From positions 3,855-67,854 of the forward strand of contig CAZHIQ010000017.1 of assembly GCA_964532595.1 (NCBI GenBank): 64,000 nt of DNA, read 5' to 3'. Origin of the DNA: Chryseosolibacter sp964532595 (GTDB lineage Bacteria > Bacteroidota > Bacteroidia > Cytophagales > Cyclobacteriaceae). Below are positions 36,963 to 45,084 of this stretch, piece after piece (within the stretch, counting starts at the first letter, position 1; the number at the start of each line of letters is the position of its first letter). A program made the translations under genes and the position numbers. A model generated the notes under the pieces. That model was not told the origin of the DNA, made no database searches, and saw nothing but the letters and a program-made list of their open reading frames with translations.

Positions 36963-37952
36963 ATGTCAATATTAGCATTTCAAATGCCGGAGAAGGTGGT
37001 CATGGAGAAGTCGGACGACTTCCGCGGCCTCTTCACGTTCAAACCCCTTGAAAAAGGCTATGGGGTGACGATCGGGAATGCCCTTCGTCGTATCCTGTTG
37101 TCTTCCCTTGAGGGGTATGCGATCACCGGCATTAAGATTCCCGGAGTCCTCCACGAATTTTCGACGATCGAGGGCGTGGTGGAAGACGTAGCCGAAATCA
37201 TACTGAACTTAAAACAAGTCAGATTCAAGAAGGTCTCCGATTCTTTTGAGTCAAGAATTACGGTAACGATCAAAAAGCAGAAGCAATTCAAAGCCGGCGA
37301 CATCGCCCGCTTTACTTCAGCTTTCGAGATTCTGAATCCTGAGCACGTCATCTGCAACCTCGATGAGTCCGCACAGTTTGAGATTGAACTCACACTGGAG
37401 AAGGGACGTGGCTATCTCCCGGCTGAGGAGAACAAGCCCGCCGAACAGGTCTTCGGGTTCATTCCTATCGACGCGATTTTTACGCCTGTGAAGAACGTCA
37501 AGTACAGCGTAGAGAACACCCGCGTTGAGCAAAAGACCGACTATGAGAAACTCGTAGTCGATATTGAAACGGATGGATCAATCCACCCGGAGAAAGCTCT
37601 CGAGGGAGCTGCTCATATCCTGATCCAGCATTTCAGACTGTTCTCGGATAAGTCGATCGAACTCGAAACCGGAAAAGACGCTGAAATCGAGCAAGTCGAT
37701 GAGGAGATGCTGCATATGCGCAAGCTTCTCAAGACTCCCCTGCACGACCTCGACCTTTCTGTACGCGCTTACAACTGTCTGAAGGCTGCGGATGTCAAGA
37801 CCCTGGGAGACCTCGTTCAATTGGAGATCTCCGATATGATGAAATTCAGGAACTTCGGTAAGAAGTCTCTGGCAGAACTGGAACAACTGGTCGCCGAAAA
37901 GAACCTTACTTTTGGCATGGACCTGTCAAAGTATAAACTCGACGAAGACTAA
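36963..37952 (+). CDS. rpoA: DNA-directed RNA polymerase alpha subunit
   Basis: The alpha subunit starts RNA polymerase assembly and contacts activators. The 329-residue protein has the N-terminal dimerisation domain with GYGVTIGNALRRILLSSLEG near residue 33. After a linker, the C-terminal domain (about 255-325) contains LDLSVRAYNCLKAADVKTLG and MKFRNFGKKSLAEL. It is followed 6 nt later by rplQ. Confidence 0.98.
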   Translation: MSILAFQMPEKVVMEKSDDFRGLFTFKPLEKGYGVTIGNALRRILLSSLEGYAITGIKIPGVLHEFSTIEGVVEDVAEIILNLKQVRFKKVSDSFESRITVTIKKQKQFKAGDIARFTSAFEILNPEHVICNLDESAQFEIELTLEKGRGYLPAEENKPAEQVFGFIPIDAIFTPVKNVKYSVENTRVEQKTDYEKLVVDIETDGSIHPEKALEGAAHILIQHFRLFSDKSIELETGKDAEIEQVDEEMLHMRKLLKTPLHDLDLSVRAYNCLKAADVKTLGDLVQLEISDMMKFRNFGKKSLAELEQLVAEKNLTFGMDLSKYKLDED

Positions 37953-37958
37953 CAACTC

Positions 37959-38516
37959 ATGAGACACGGCAAGAAGATAAATCATCTGGGAAGAACGGCT
38001 GCACACCGCCAAGCGCTCCTTTCCAACCTGGCGTCTTCGCTTATTTTGAATAAGCGAATCTCGACGACTGTTGCTAAGGCGAAAGCGCTGCGCAAATACG
38101 TCGAGCCTTTGCTGACCAAGTCAAAAGAAGATACCACACACTCGCGCCGCACGGCTTTCTCATACCTGCAGAATAAAGAGTCCGTGAAGGAATTGTTCGG
38201 CGAGGTCGCCTCGAAAATCGGGGAACGTCCTGGTGGGTACACCCGTATCATCAAGCTGAGCGATACTCGCCTTGGTGATAATGCGGAGATGTGCTACATC
38301 GAGCTGGTTGACTTCAATACCCTCTACACGAAGGAAGGTGCTGCTAAGAAAGCCAAGACGCGTCGCGGTCGCCGCACCAAGAAGAGCGAAGATGCCGTTG
38401 AGGCAGCGGAAGCTCCTGCAGCAAGTGCTCCTGCAGAGGGTAGTGCAGAACCGGAAGCCGCTGAAAAGCCAGCGAAAAAGAAGGCTAGCAAGAAGAAGGA
38501 TAACGACAATGAATAG
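37959..38516 (+). CDS. rplQ: 50S ribosomal protein L17 with Ala/Lys-rich C-terminal tail
   Basis: L17 surrounds the tunnel exit. The conserved domain (residues 1-120) starts MRHGKKINHLGRTAAHRQAL and ends around EMCYIELVDFN. The rest, to residue 185, is a low-complexity tail rich in Ala, Glu and Lys (PAEGSAEPEAAEKPAKKKAS), as found in many Bacteroidetes. It is the last gene of the series and is closed by the terminator at 38537. Confidence 0.97.
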   Translation: MRHGKKINHLGRTAAHRQALLSNLASSLILNKRISTTVAKAKALRKYVEPLLTKSKEDTTHSRRTAFSYLQNKESVKELFGEVASKIGERPGGYTRIIKLSDTRLGDNAEMCYIELVDFNTLYTKEGAAKKAKTRRGRRTKKSEDAVEAAEAPAASAPAEGSAEPEAAEKPAKKKASKKKDNDNE

Positions 38517-38536
38517 TGTTGCTCGTTGATGATATG

Positions 38537-38572
38537 AAAGGGGATTGGATCTTGATTCAGTCCCTTTTTTTT
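38537..38572 (+). terminator. Rho-independent terminator after rplQ
   Basis: AAAGGG (38537-38542) pairs with CCCTTT (38562-38567). Inner pairing of ATT with AGT and GGATC with GATTC extends the stem, and a run of eight Ts (38565-38572) follows. It ends the rplC-rplQ transcript. Confidence 0.85.
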
Positions 38573-38580
38573 GCCCAAAC

Positions 38581-38611
38581 GTTGCCGGAACATTTTTCAA
38601 CGGTAACTTTG
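38581..38611 (+). promoter_or_regulatory. Promoter of carA
   Basis: The -7 box TAACTTTG (38604-38611) matches TAnnTTTG. A GTTG (38581-38584) lies 19 nt upstream in place of TTTG. It sits between the rplQ terminator and the carA start, where a new promoter is needed. Confidence 0.7.
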
Positions 38612-38647
38612 AACCATATTGATTAAAACCACCTGTTGATTCAAGAA

Positions 38648-39739
38648 ATGCAAAAAGCTTATCTGCTGCTGGAAGACGGACTGCTGGTTGAGGGAATGGC
38701 GATCGGAAAGATCGGCACAACCGGAGGCGAAATCTGCTTTAACACCGGAATGACCGGCTACCAGGAGATCTATACCGACCCTTCCTACTATGGCCAAATA
38801 ATCGTGCACACGGCCGCTCATATCGGCAACTACGGTGCCATGGACCAGGAACAGGAGTCGGGGAATACCAAGATTGCGGGTGTGGTTGTGAATGACTTCG
38901 CCGAGCAGTACAGTCGAAAGGAGGCGCAGGAAAGCTTGCAACAATACCTGGAAAGGAATGGCGTGGTAGGTATCGCTGACGTCGATACCCGTATGCTGGT
39001 CCGGTATATCCGCAGCAAAGGAGCGATGAATGCCCTCATCTCTTCGGAGCTTACGCCCGACCAGATGAAGGAGGAAATCAAGAAAGTGCCGTCTATGAAC
39101 GGCCTCGAACTGGCGTCACGTGTGACAACTCCTGAACCTTACTATTTCGGCGATCCGGAAGCACGGTTCCGCGTGGCTGCCCTCGATCTCGGGATTAAGA
39201 ACAATATTCTCCGCAACCTTTCTGCTCGCGGATGCTACGTTAAGGTCTTCCCCGCCAAAACCCCGTTCCATGAAATTGCGGCGTGGAATCCCGACGGGTA
39301 TTTTATTTCGAATGGACCTGGCGATCCGGCAGCGATGGACTACGCAGTAGCGACCGTCAAAGATGCTGTTGATTCGGATAAGCCGGTTTTCGGAATTTGC
39401 CTCGGACATCAGCTGCTCGCTTTGTCGTGCGGACTATCGACCTACAAAATGCATCACGGTCACCGCGGGCTAAATCATCCAGTGAAGAACATAATCTCCG
39501 GAAAGGGCGAAATGACTTCACAGAATCACGGCTTTGTGGTCAGTGAAAAGGATATCGAGAAGAACACCAGAGTTGAGGTGACGCATGTGCACCTGAACGA
39601 CAATACGATTATGGGAATTCGTCTGAAAGACAGGAAGGCGTTTTCCGTGCAGTATCACCCGGAAGCTTCTCCCGGTCCTCACGACTCCAACTACCTTTTC
39701 GACAATTTTGTCTCCATGATGGAGAAAAGCAAGAACTAA
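38648..39739 (+). CDS. carA: Carbamoyl-phosphate synthase small subunit
   Basis: This subunit hydrolyses glutamine and passes ammonia to CarB for arginine and pyrimidine synthesis. The 363-residue protein has the N-terminal CPSase domain (GEICFNTGMTGYQEIYTDPS). The glutamine amidotransferase domain has the nucleophile in VFGICLGHQLLAL and the His/Glu pair in QYHPEASPGPHDS. ATG at 38648 is preferred to a TTG at 38636 because it matches the family start. carB is not in the window. It is 37 nt before eno, a common Bacteroidetes order. Confidence 0.97.
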   Translation: MQKAYLLLEDGLLVEGMAIGKIGTTGGEICFNTGMTGYQEIYTDPSYYGQIIVHTAAHIGNYGAMDQEQESGNTKIAGVVVNDFAEQYSRKEAQESLQQYLERNGVVGIADVDTRMLVRYIRSKGAMNALISSELTPDQMKEEIKKVPSMNGLELASRVTTPEPYYFGDPEARFRVAALDLGIKNNILRNLSARGCYVKVFPAKTPFHEIAAWNPDGYFISNGPGDPAAMDYAVATVKDAVDSDKPVFGICLGHQLLALSCGLSTYKMHHGHRGLNHPVKNIISGKGEMTSQNHGFVVSEKDIEKNTRVEVTHVHLNDNTIMGIRLKDRKAFSVQYHPEASPGPHDSNYLFDNFVSMMEKSKN

Positions 39740-39776
39740 GAAACTGTACCGATTAACAAAACAAAATAACAACGTA

Positions 39777-41054
39777 ATGAGTCTGATTGAGCGTATTCAT
39801 GCCCGCCAAATTCTGGATAGCCGTGGCAATCCAACTGTAGAAGTAGATGTCTATACTGAAACCGGCGCATTTGGCCGCGCGGCAGTTCCCTCTGGAGCCT
39901 CTACAGGAACGCATGAGGCCGTAGAACTTCGCGATGGTGATAAGGGTAAGTTCCTGGGTAAAGGCGTTCAGCAGGCTGTTGAGAACGTTAATCTCAAGAT
40001 CGCTTCCGAGGTGATTGGCTTCTCCGTGTTCGAGCAAAATCTGATCGACAAGATTATGCTCGAAATAGACGGAACTCCCAATAAAGGAAACATTGGTGCC
40101 AATGCTATTCTGGGAACTTCACTCGCCGTAGCGAAAGCTGCCGCTATGGAGGCTGGTCTTTCCCTCTACCGTTATATCGGTGGTGTGAATGCCAATACGC
40201 TCCCTGTTCCTATGATGAATATCCTTAACGGCGGAAGTCATGCGGATAACAAAATAGACTTTCAGGAGTTTATGGTGATGCCTGTCAAGGCAGCGTCGTT
40301 CTCGGAGTCTCTACGAATGGGAACGGAGATATTCCATCACCTGAAAAAGGTACTTCATGACAAAGGGCTTTCAACCAACGTTGGCGATGAAGGAGGCTTT
40401 GCTCCGAATATTGCCTCGAACGAGGAAGCTATAGAAGTCGTCCTGCAGGCGATCGAGAAAGCTGGGTTCAAACCCGGTGAAGAGGTATTCATCGCTATGG
40501 ATGCTGCAAGCTCGGAGTTCTATGATGCTTCTTCAGGAACGTACACGTTTAAGAAGTCAGATGGTAAGAAGCTTAGCTCAGCCGAAATGGTCGACTACTG
40601 GGCAGGCTGGGTGAAGAAATACCCGATCATCTCTATTGAAGATGGCATGGCTGAAGATGACTGGGATGGATGGAAAGGACTGACCGAAAAGATCGGAAGC
40701 CAGGTTCAGCTTGTTGGCGATGATTTGTTTGTAACGAACGTGACGCGTTTGCAGGACGGAATTGATAAAGGGGTTGCAAACTCCATCCTTATTAAGGTTA
40801 ATCAAATCGGATCGCTTACAGAGACAATCAATGCTGTAGAACTTGCCAAGCGCAATGGCTATAAGAGTGTAATGTCTCACCGCTCAGGCGAGACGGAAGA
40901 TAGCACAATTGCCGACCTCGCGGTTGCCCTTAATACCGGGCAGATCAAAACCGGGTCTGCTTCGCGTTCTGACCGGATGGCGAAGTATAACCAGTTGATC
41001 CGTATCGAGGAAGAACTCGGCGAAGTAGCATACTTCCCTGCACGCCTGATATAA
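39777..41054 (+). CDS. eno: Enolase (phosphopyruvate hydratase)
   Basis: Enolase converts 2-phosphoglycerate to phosphoenolpyruvate in glycolysis. The 425-residue protein has the substrate loop VPSGASTGTHEAVELRDGD, the GDEGGFAPNI motif, the catalytic lysine in LIKVNQIGSLTET and the C-terminal SHRSGETEDSTIADLAVAL. It is closed by a strong terminator 22 nt downstream. The cell-division gene ftsB/divIC, often next to eno, lies about 11 kb further on. Confidence 0.98.
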   Translation: MSLIERIHARQILDSRGNPTVEVDVYTETGAFGRAAVPSGASTGTHEAVELRDGDKGKFLGKGVQQAVENVNLKIASEVIGFSVFEQNLIDKIMLEIDGTPNKGNIGANAILGTSLAVAKAAAMEAGLSLYRYIGGVNANTLPVPMMNILNGGSHADNKIDFQEFMVMPVKAASFSESLRMGTEIFHHLKKVLHDKGLSTNVGDEGGFAPNIASNEEAIEVVLQAIEKAGFKPGEEVFIAMDAASSEFYDASSGTYTFKKSDGKKLSSAEMVDYWAGWVKKYPIISIEDGMAEDDWDGWKGLTEKIGSQVQLVGDDLFVTNVTRLQDGIDKGVANSILIKVNQIGSLTETINAVELAKRNGYKSVMSHRSGETEDSTIADLAVALNTGQIKTGSASRSDRMAKYNQLIRIEEELGEVAYFPARLI

Positions 41055-41076
41055 CAGGTAATTTGCAACAAGTCAG

Positions 41077-41106
41077 AAAAGACAGGATGCTCTCCTGTCT
41101 TTTTTT
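41077..41106 (+). terminator. Rho-independent terminator after eno
   Basis: AAAAGACAGGA (41077-41087) pairs with TCCTGTCTTTT (41093-41103) around a 5-nt loop, with a run of seven Ts overlapping the 3' arm. Confidence 0.95.
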
Positions 41107-41134
41107 GTTTTCTTATCCGCTCCTTTGAGGGTTT

Positions 41135-41142
41135 TATCTTAG
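41135..41142 (+). promoter_or_regulatory. Possible -7 element TATCTTAG before the helicase gene
   Basis: TATCTTAG lies 24 nt before the helicase ATG and just after the eno terminator, where a promoter is expected. No TTTG is found at the usual 19-nt distance upstream. It is one of three copies of this octamer found directly before plus-strand genes in the window. Confidence 0.35.
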
Positions 41143-41166
41143 AGACGCATGTCGTAAATTCAATGT

Positions 41167-43320
41167 ATGGACGAGAACCCTCTCTTTCGTGTTGCCGCAG
41201 ACTTCGTCAACAATACTGCGCGCCATGTCTTTCTAACCGGCAAGGCCGGAACCGGAAAGACGACATTTTTGAAGTACATCCGTGAACACACACAAAAGCG
41301 GTGTGTTGTGGTTGCTCCAACGGGCGTTGCCGCGATCAACGCCGGAGGAGTTACGATGCACTCATTCTTCCAATTGCCCTTTGGTCCGTTTATCCCGGTG
41401 TCTCATAAATTATCGGGCGACGATACCACCGACCAATACACACTCTTCAAAAACATTCGTGTTAACGAGAATAAGCGGGAGCTGTTTCGTGATCTTGAAC
41501 TCGTGATCATCGACGAGGTCAGCATGGTGAGGGCTGATATGCTTGATGCGACCGACGCTATTTTGCGTTACTTCAGGCGACGACCTCATACACCCTTTGG
41601 CGGCGTTCAGGTTCTCTACATCGGTGACCTTTTCCAGCTTCCACCCGTAGCTTCCGATGACGATTGGTCGGTGCTGCAGAACTATTATGAAAGTCCCTTC
41701 TTTTTTCACGCACGCGTGGTGCAACAGATGCCCCCGGTTTGCATTGAACTTAAGAAGATATACCGGCAGAACGATCAGCTTTTTATCGATGTACTCAACA
41801 GGGTTAGGAACAACGCGGTCACCGAGGATGACCTTGAGCTGCTGAACGAGCGAATGCACTATGAGCCTCAGGCTGACAAGAAGTACATCACATTAACGAC
41901 ACATAACTATCGGGCCGACCGCATCAACAGCGCGGCATTGGCCGAGCTTCCCGGGGAGGAGGTTTCGCTTCCCGGCACGATCGAAGGTGATTTTCCGGAG
42001 AAGAATCTACCGACCGAACCTCTGCTTAAACTGAAAGAGGGCGCGCAGGTGATGTTTATTCGTAATGATAAGAGTGAGGATCGACGCTATTTCAATGGGA
42101 AATTGGCGACGGTAGCGGCGATCGGAGAGGATACGATTAGAGTAATACTGGATGGATCGGGTGATGAGCTTGAAGTCGAAAGAGAGACCTGGAACAATGT
42201 GCGTTATGATTACGACAAGGATGAAGAAGAAATTCAGGAAGTTCATGTTGGTGCTTTCACGCAGTTTCCTCTTCGTCTGGCGTGGGCGATCACTATTCAC
42301 AAGAGTCAGGGACTTACGTTTGAACACGCTGTCATCGACGCGGGTGGTTCTTTTGCTCCAGGTCAGGTGTATGTGGCTCTTAGTCGCTGTACTTCATTGA
42401 ATGGCCTTGTGCTGCGATCACCTATAACTCCTTCCAGTATTTCTACGGATCCGCGGGTGCTTGCGTTTGCCGAACAAACCGCGGCAGATGACTCGCTCGA
42501 GACTTTGTTAGATGCCGAGAGGAGGGCTTACCGTCACGAGCGATTTATGGGTGCGTTTGATCTGCAGACGATGGTAGACTCCCTATCGGTTTACATCGCA
42601 TTTCTCGCAGGTAAGAAGATACCCGACCCGGTTGGTGCTATCGATAACGCGAGGCGTATCCTCAGGAAGGCAACGGAGCTGCAAGAGGTATCTCAGAGAT
42701 TCCGGACGCAGTTGAAGCCGTTGCTCGCAACCGATAACCGGGATGCCATTGCAGAGCGCGTGCAAAAGGCTATTGACTATTTTGTCGATGCCATTCACGC
42801 TAATATATTATCAGTGCTGGATCAGCATATAACTTCCCTGAAAGGAGCAAAGCAGGTTAAGTCGTATGTGCGCTATGTCAAACAGTTGAGAAACTCGATT
42901 GCCCGAAAGATGGATGATATGCAACGGGTGCAGTATGGCGATTTGGTCTTCAAGAAGCGTGTGGTAGTGCCCGCAATGCCTGCTAAAGAAAGTGCACGCT
43001 CCGTGAAGGGCAGCAGTCGTCGTGAAACGCTTGCACTGCTGCGAGAAGGCCTGAAGCCTGCCGAGATTGCGTCGAAACGGGGACTTGCGCTGAGTACTAT
43101 TGAAGGGCACCTGGCTGAGTTAGTGAAGGAAAAGGAAGCCGACATCAGCGAGTGTCTGGAACAGCGTAAGCTAAACGAGATTCTGGCCGTCATACGCGAG
43201 CTGGAGACAGACCGGGTACAAGCCGTTCGGGAAGTCGTTGGCGAGGCGTTTAGCTACGGGGAGATAAGGGTGGCCATGAACTATTATCTGGCAGGGGAAA
43301 CCGAAGCGAGCGAAAAATAG
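41167..43320 (+). CDS. Pif1/RRM3-like helicase with C-terminal helix-turn-helix region
   Basis: This superfamily 1 helicase has 717 residues. The N-terminal ATPase has Walker A GKAGTGKTT (25-33), a second motif in VVAPTGVAAINAGGVTMHSF, and Walker B LVIIDEVSM (112-120). A UvrD-C2-like segment near residues 375-420 contains AITIHKSQGLTFEHAV and VYVALSRCTSLNGL. The C-terminal third is different. A segment around 570-605 may be HRDC-like. A short helix-turn-helix (LREGLKPAEIASKRGLALST) near residue 625 resembles the RecQ C-terminal type. It probably unwinds DNA at blocked forks or G-quadruplexes, by analogy with Pif1. Confidence 0.9.
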   Translation: MDENPLFRVAADFVNNTARHVFLTGKAGTGKTTFLKYIREHTQKRCVVVAPTGVAAINAGGVTMHSFFQLPFGPFIPVSHKLSGDDTTDQYTLFKNIRVNENKRELFRDLELVIIDEVSMVRADMLDATDAILRYFRRRPHTPFGGVQVLYIGDLFQLPPVASDDDWSVLQNYYESPFFFHARVVQQMPPVCIELKKIYRQNDQLFIDVLNRVRNNAVTEDDLELLNERMHYEPQADKKYITLTTHNYRADRINSAALAELPGEEVSLPGTIEGDFPEKNLPTEPLLKLKEGAQVMFIRNDKSEDRRYFNGKLATVAAIGEDTIRVILDGSGDELEVERETWNNVRYDYDKDEEEIQEVHVGAFTQFPLRLAWAITIHKSQGLTFEHAVIDAGGSFAPGQVYVALSRCTSLNGLVLRSPITPSSISTDPRVLAFAEQTAADDSLETLLDAERRAYRHERFMGAFDLQTMVDSLSVYIAFLAGKKIPDPVGAIDNARRILRKATELQEVSQRFRTQLKPLLATDNRDAIAERVQKAIDYFVDAIHANILSVLDQHITSLKGAKQVKSYVRYVKQLRNSIARKMDDMQRVQYGDLVFKKRVVVPAMPAKESARSVKGSSRRETLALLREGLKPAEIASKRGLALSTIEGHLAELVKEKEADISECLEQRKLNEILAVIRELETDRVQAVREVVGEAFSYGEIRVAMNYYLAGETEASEK

Positions 43321-43403
43321 CGATACGGTTGATCTGTTTAGCGGCTGTTGTTACTTGATCGCTCGCTAAATTTTTGCTATGTTTAGAGAGTTACTCGCAG
43401 GTA

Positions 43404-43994
43404 ATGCCAAAAACGACTGCCCGTCTTTCATCAGCTGTCGTCCGCCTGGCAAACGGCGAACAGACAACCTTCCGCGAGATATTTGATTATTTCTCGCCGA
43501 AAGTTTACGGCTTCGCCATGAAACTCGCCGTTACTCCAGCGGATGCCGAAGAGTTGGTACAGGAAGTATTCCTTAAGATTTGGCTACATCGCAGCAAGCT
43601 GGCAACGATTGCAAATTTTGATGCGTACTTGTTCACTATTACGCGCAACGCCGCCTACAATCATTTCAAACGGATAGCTATTGAGCGAAAGGCCAGGTCT
43701 ATGTATGCTGACCAGATGGCTGAGCACAGCTCAGGTACTGAAGAATCGGTTATCTATAGTGATTATGAACAATTCCTTCACGGCGCTATCGAGAAACTTT
43801 CGCCGCAGCAACGCCTGATCTATAATCTATGTCATCGGGAGGGGTTGAAGTATGCGGAGGTAGCGGAGAAGTTGCAGATATCAAAGCTAACAGTTAAGAC
43901 CCACATGCAGCAGGCCCTGCGTGTCATCAAGTCTCAGTTGAGGCACCTGGCGACAACTTGTCTATTTTTTGCGATCGACCGCATTTTTTTCTGA
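43404..43994 (+). CDS. ECF-type RNA polymerase sigma-70 factor
   Basis: This small alternative sigma factor of 196 residues has region 2 (FDYFSPKVYGFAMKLAVTPA, then AEELVQEVFLKIWLHR) and region 4 (LSPQQRLIYNLCHREGLKYA, then VAEKLQISKLTVKTH). ATG at 43404 is used rather than a TTG at 43374. It is followed 60 nt later by a FecR gene and then by SusC with an STN domain. It is therefore probably the sigma factor released when the receptor binds its ligand. It would then transcribe the genes after it. Confidence 0.93.
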   Translation: MPKTTARLSSAVVRLANGEQTTFREIFDYFSPKVYGFAMKLAVTPADAEELVQEVFLKIWLHRSKLATIANFDAYLFTITRNAAYNHFKRIAIERKARSMYADQMAEHSSGTEESVIYSDYEQFLHGAIEKLSPQQRLIYNLCHREGLKYAEVAEKLQISKLTVKTHMQQALRVIKSQLRHLATTCLFFAIDRIFF

Positions 43995-44054
43995 ATTTTT
44001 CGATTTAACCTACTCCTTTTTATTCTGCCGATTGTCATAGAAGAAACCGCGTCT

Positions 44055-45068
44055 ATGACTCGCGACAGACTGACCTATCTCTTTTACCGCTATTTGGAGA
44101 ATCGCTGTTCCGAAGAAGAGCAGTCTGAATTTCTTCGCTTGGTGGACACTCCTCTCGGTAAGGAGACGCTTGATGCTCTGCTTCACGAGCTCTGGCAAAA
44201 TACCAAGCCCGTCTCCCTATCCGACGATACAAAGACCAGGCTCATTGACGCCATTGCCGAGGATGATTCCCGGTCGATTTCCGGAAAGTCGACGCGGACA
44301 ATACGATGGAAGGTGTACAGTATGGCCGCGGCGATCGCTATCTTTTTTCTTGTCGGAGGTTGGCATCTGATGCCCGTTCAAGAACCCGCCGAGAATTTTG
44401 TTGCGGAAGTTCAAGTCCCTAATCGATATCTCAAGCTTTCGGATGGCAGCACTGTCCTGCTCAAAGCCGGAAGCAAACTTACGTTCCCGGATACGTTTGA
44501 AGGAGATGTTCGGGCTGTTTCCTTAGTGGGAGAAGCTTACTTCGATATTGCTCATGATCCAACACGGCGCTTCATAGTTCATACAGGGAAAATTCGAACA
44601 ACCGTTCTGGGTACCGCTTTCAATATTCGGGCCTACGCGGGTCAGGATGATATTGTTGTTACGGTGACGCGGGGCAAAGTTGAAGTGAGTGATGATCGGA
44701 AAGTGTTGGGAGTTGTGACGCGCGATCGGCAGATCACTTTGCGAGCCGAGCAGCAAACGGCTGAAGAGCAGGAAGTGGATTCCAGGGAACTAATCCGGTG
44801 GATCGAGAAGGATATCTTCTTTGATGACCTGACAATGACGGATGTTGCCGAACAGCTTGAAAAACGTTTTGATGTAAGAATTCACTTTGAGGACACAGTA
44901 ACCCGGAGATGCCGTCTTACGGCTACGTTCGTTCGCGGAGAAAGTATTGGCCAGATTCTCGACATCATAGGAGAATTCAACGGCGCGCAGGTGGAAGAGA
45001 CGAAACCCGGAAACTTCGTCATCCGTGGCGGAAGTTGTTCTGAGCAGCCAATAACAACGAATATGTAA
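44055..45068 (+). CDS. FecR-family anti-sigma factor
   Basis: This inner-membrane regulator has 337 residues. A cytoplasmic sigma-binding part covers residues 1-85, and one membrane segment is at about 87-107 (YSMAAAIAIFFLVGG). A periplasmic FecR domain spans about 115-215 and contains RFIVHTGKIRTTVLGTAFNI. The C-terminal DUF4974 domain spans about 255-325 (IFFDDLTMTDVAEQLEKRF). It should hold the upstream sigma factor inactive until the STN domain of the following SusC protein signals. The gene order sigma-FecR-SusC-SusD is the standard Bacteroidetes arrangement. Confidence 0.95.
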   Translation: MTRDRLTYLFYRYLENRCSEEEQSEFLRLVDTPLGKETLDALLHELWQNTKPVSLSDDTKTRLIDAIAEDDSRSISGKSTRTIRWKVYSMAAAIAIFFLVGGWHLMPVQEPAENFVAEVQVPNRYLKLSDGSTVLLKAGSKLTFPDTFEGDVRAVSLVGEAYFDIAHDPTRRFIVHTGKIRTTVLGTAFNIRAYAGQDDIVVTVTRGKVEVSDDRKVLGVVTRDRQITLRAEQQTAEEQEVDSRELIRWIEKDIFFDDLTMTDVAEQLEKRFDVRIHFEDTVTRRCRLTATFVRGESIGQILDIIGEFNGAQVEETKPGNFVIRGGSCSEQPITTNM

Positions 45069-45084
45069 CTTAAGCTGAACTAAT

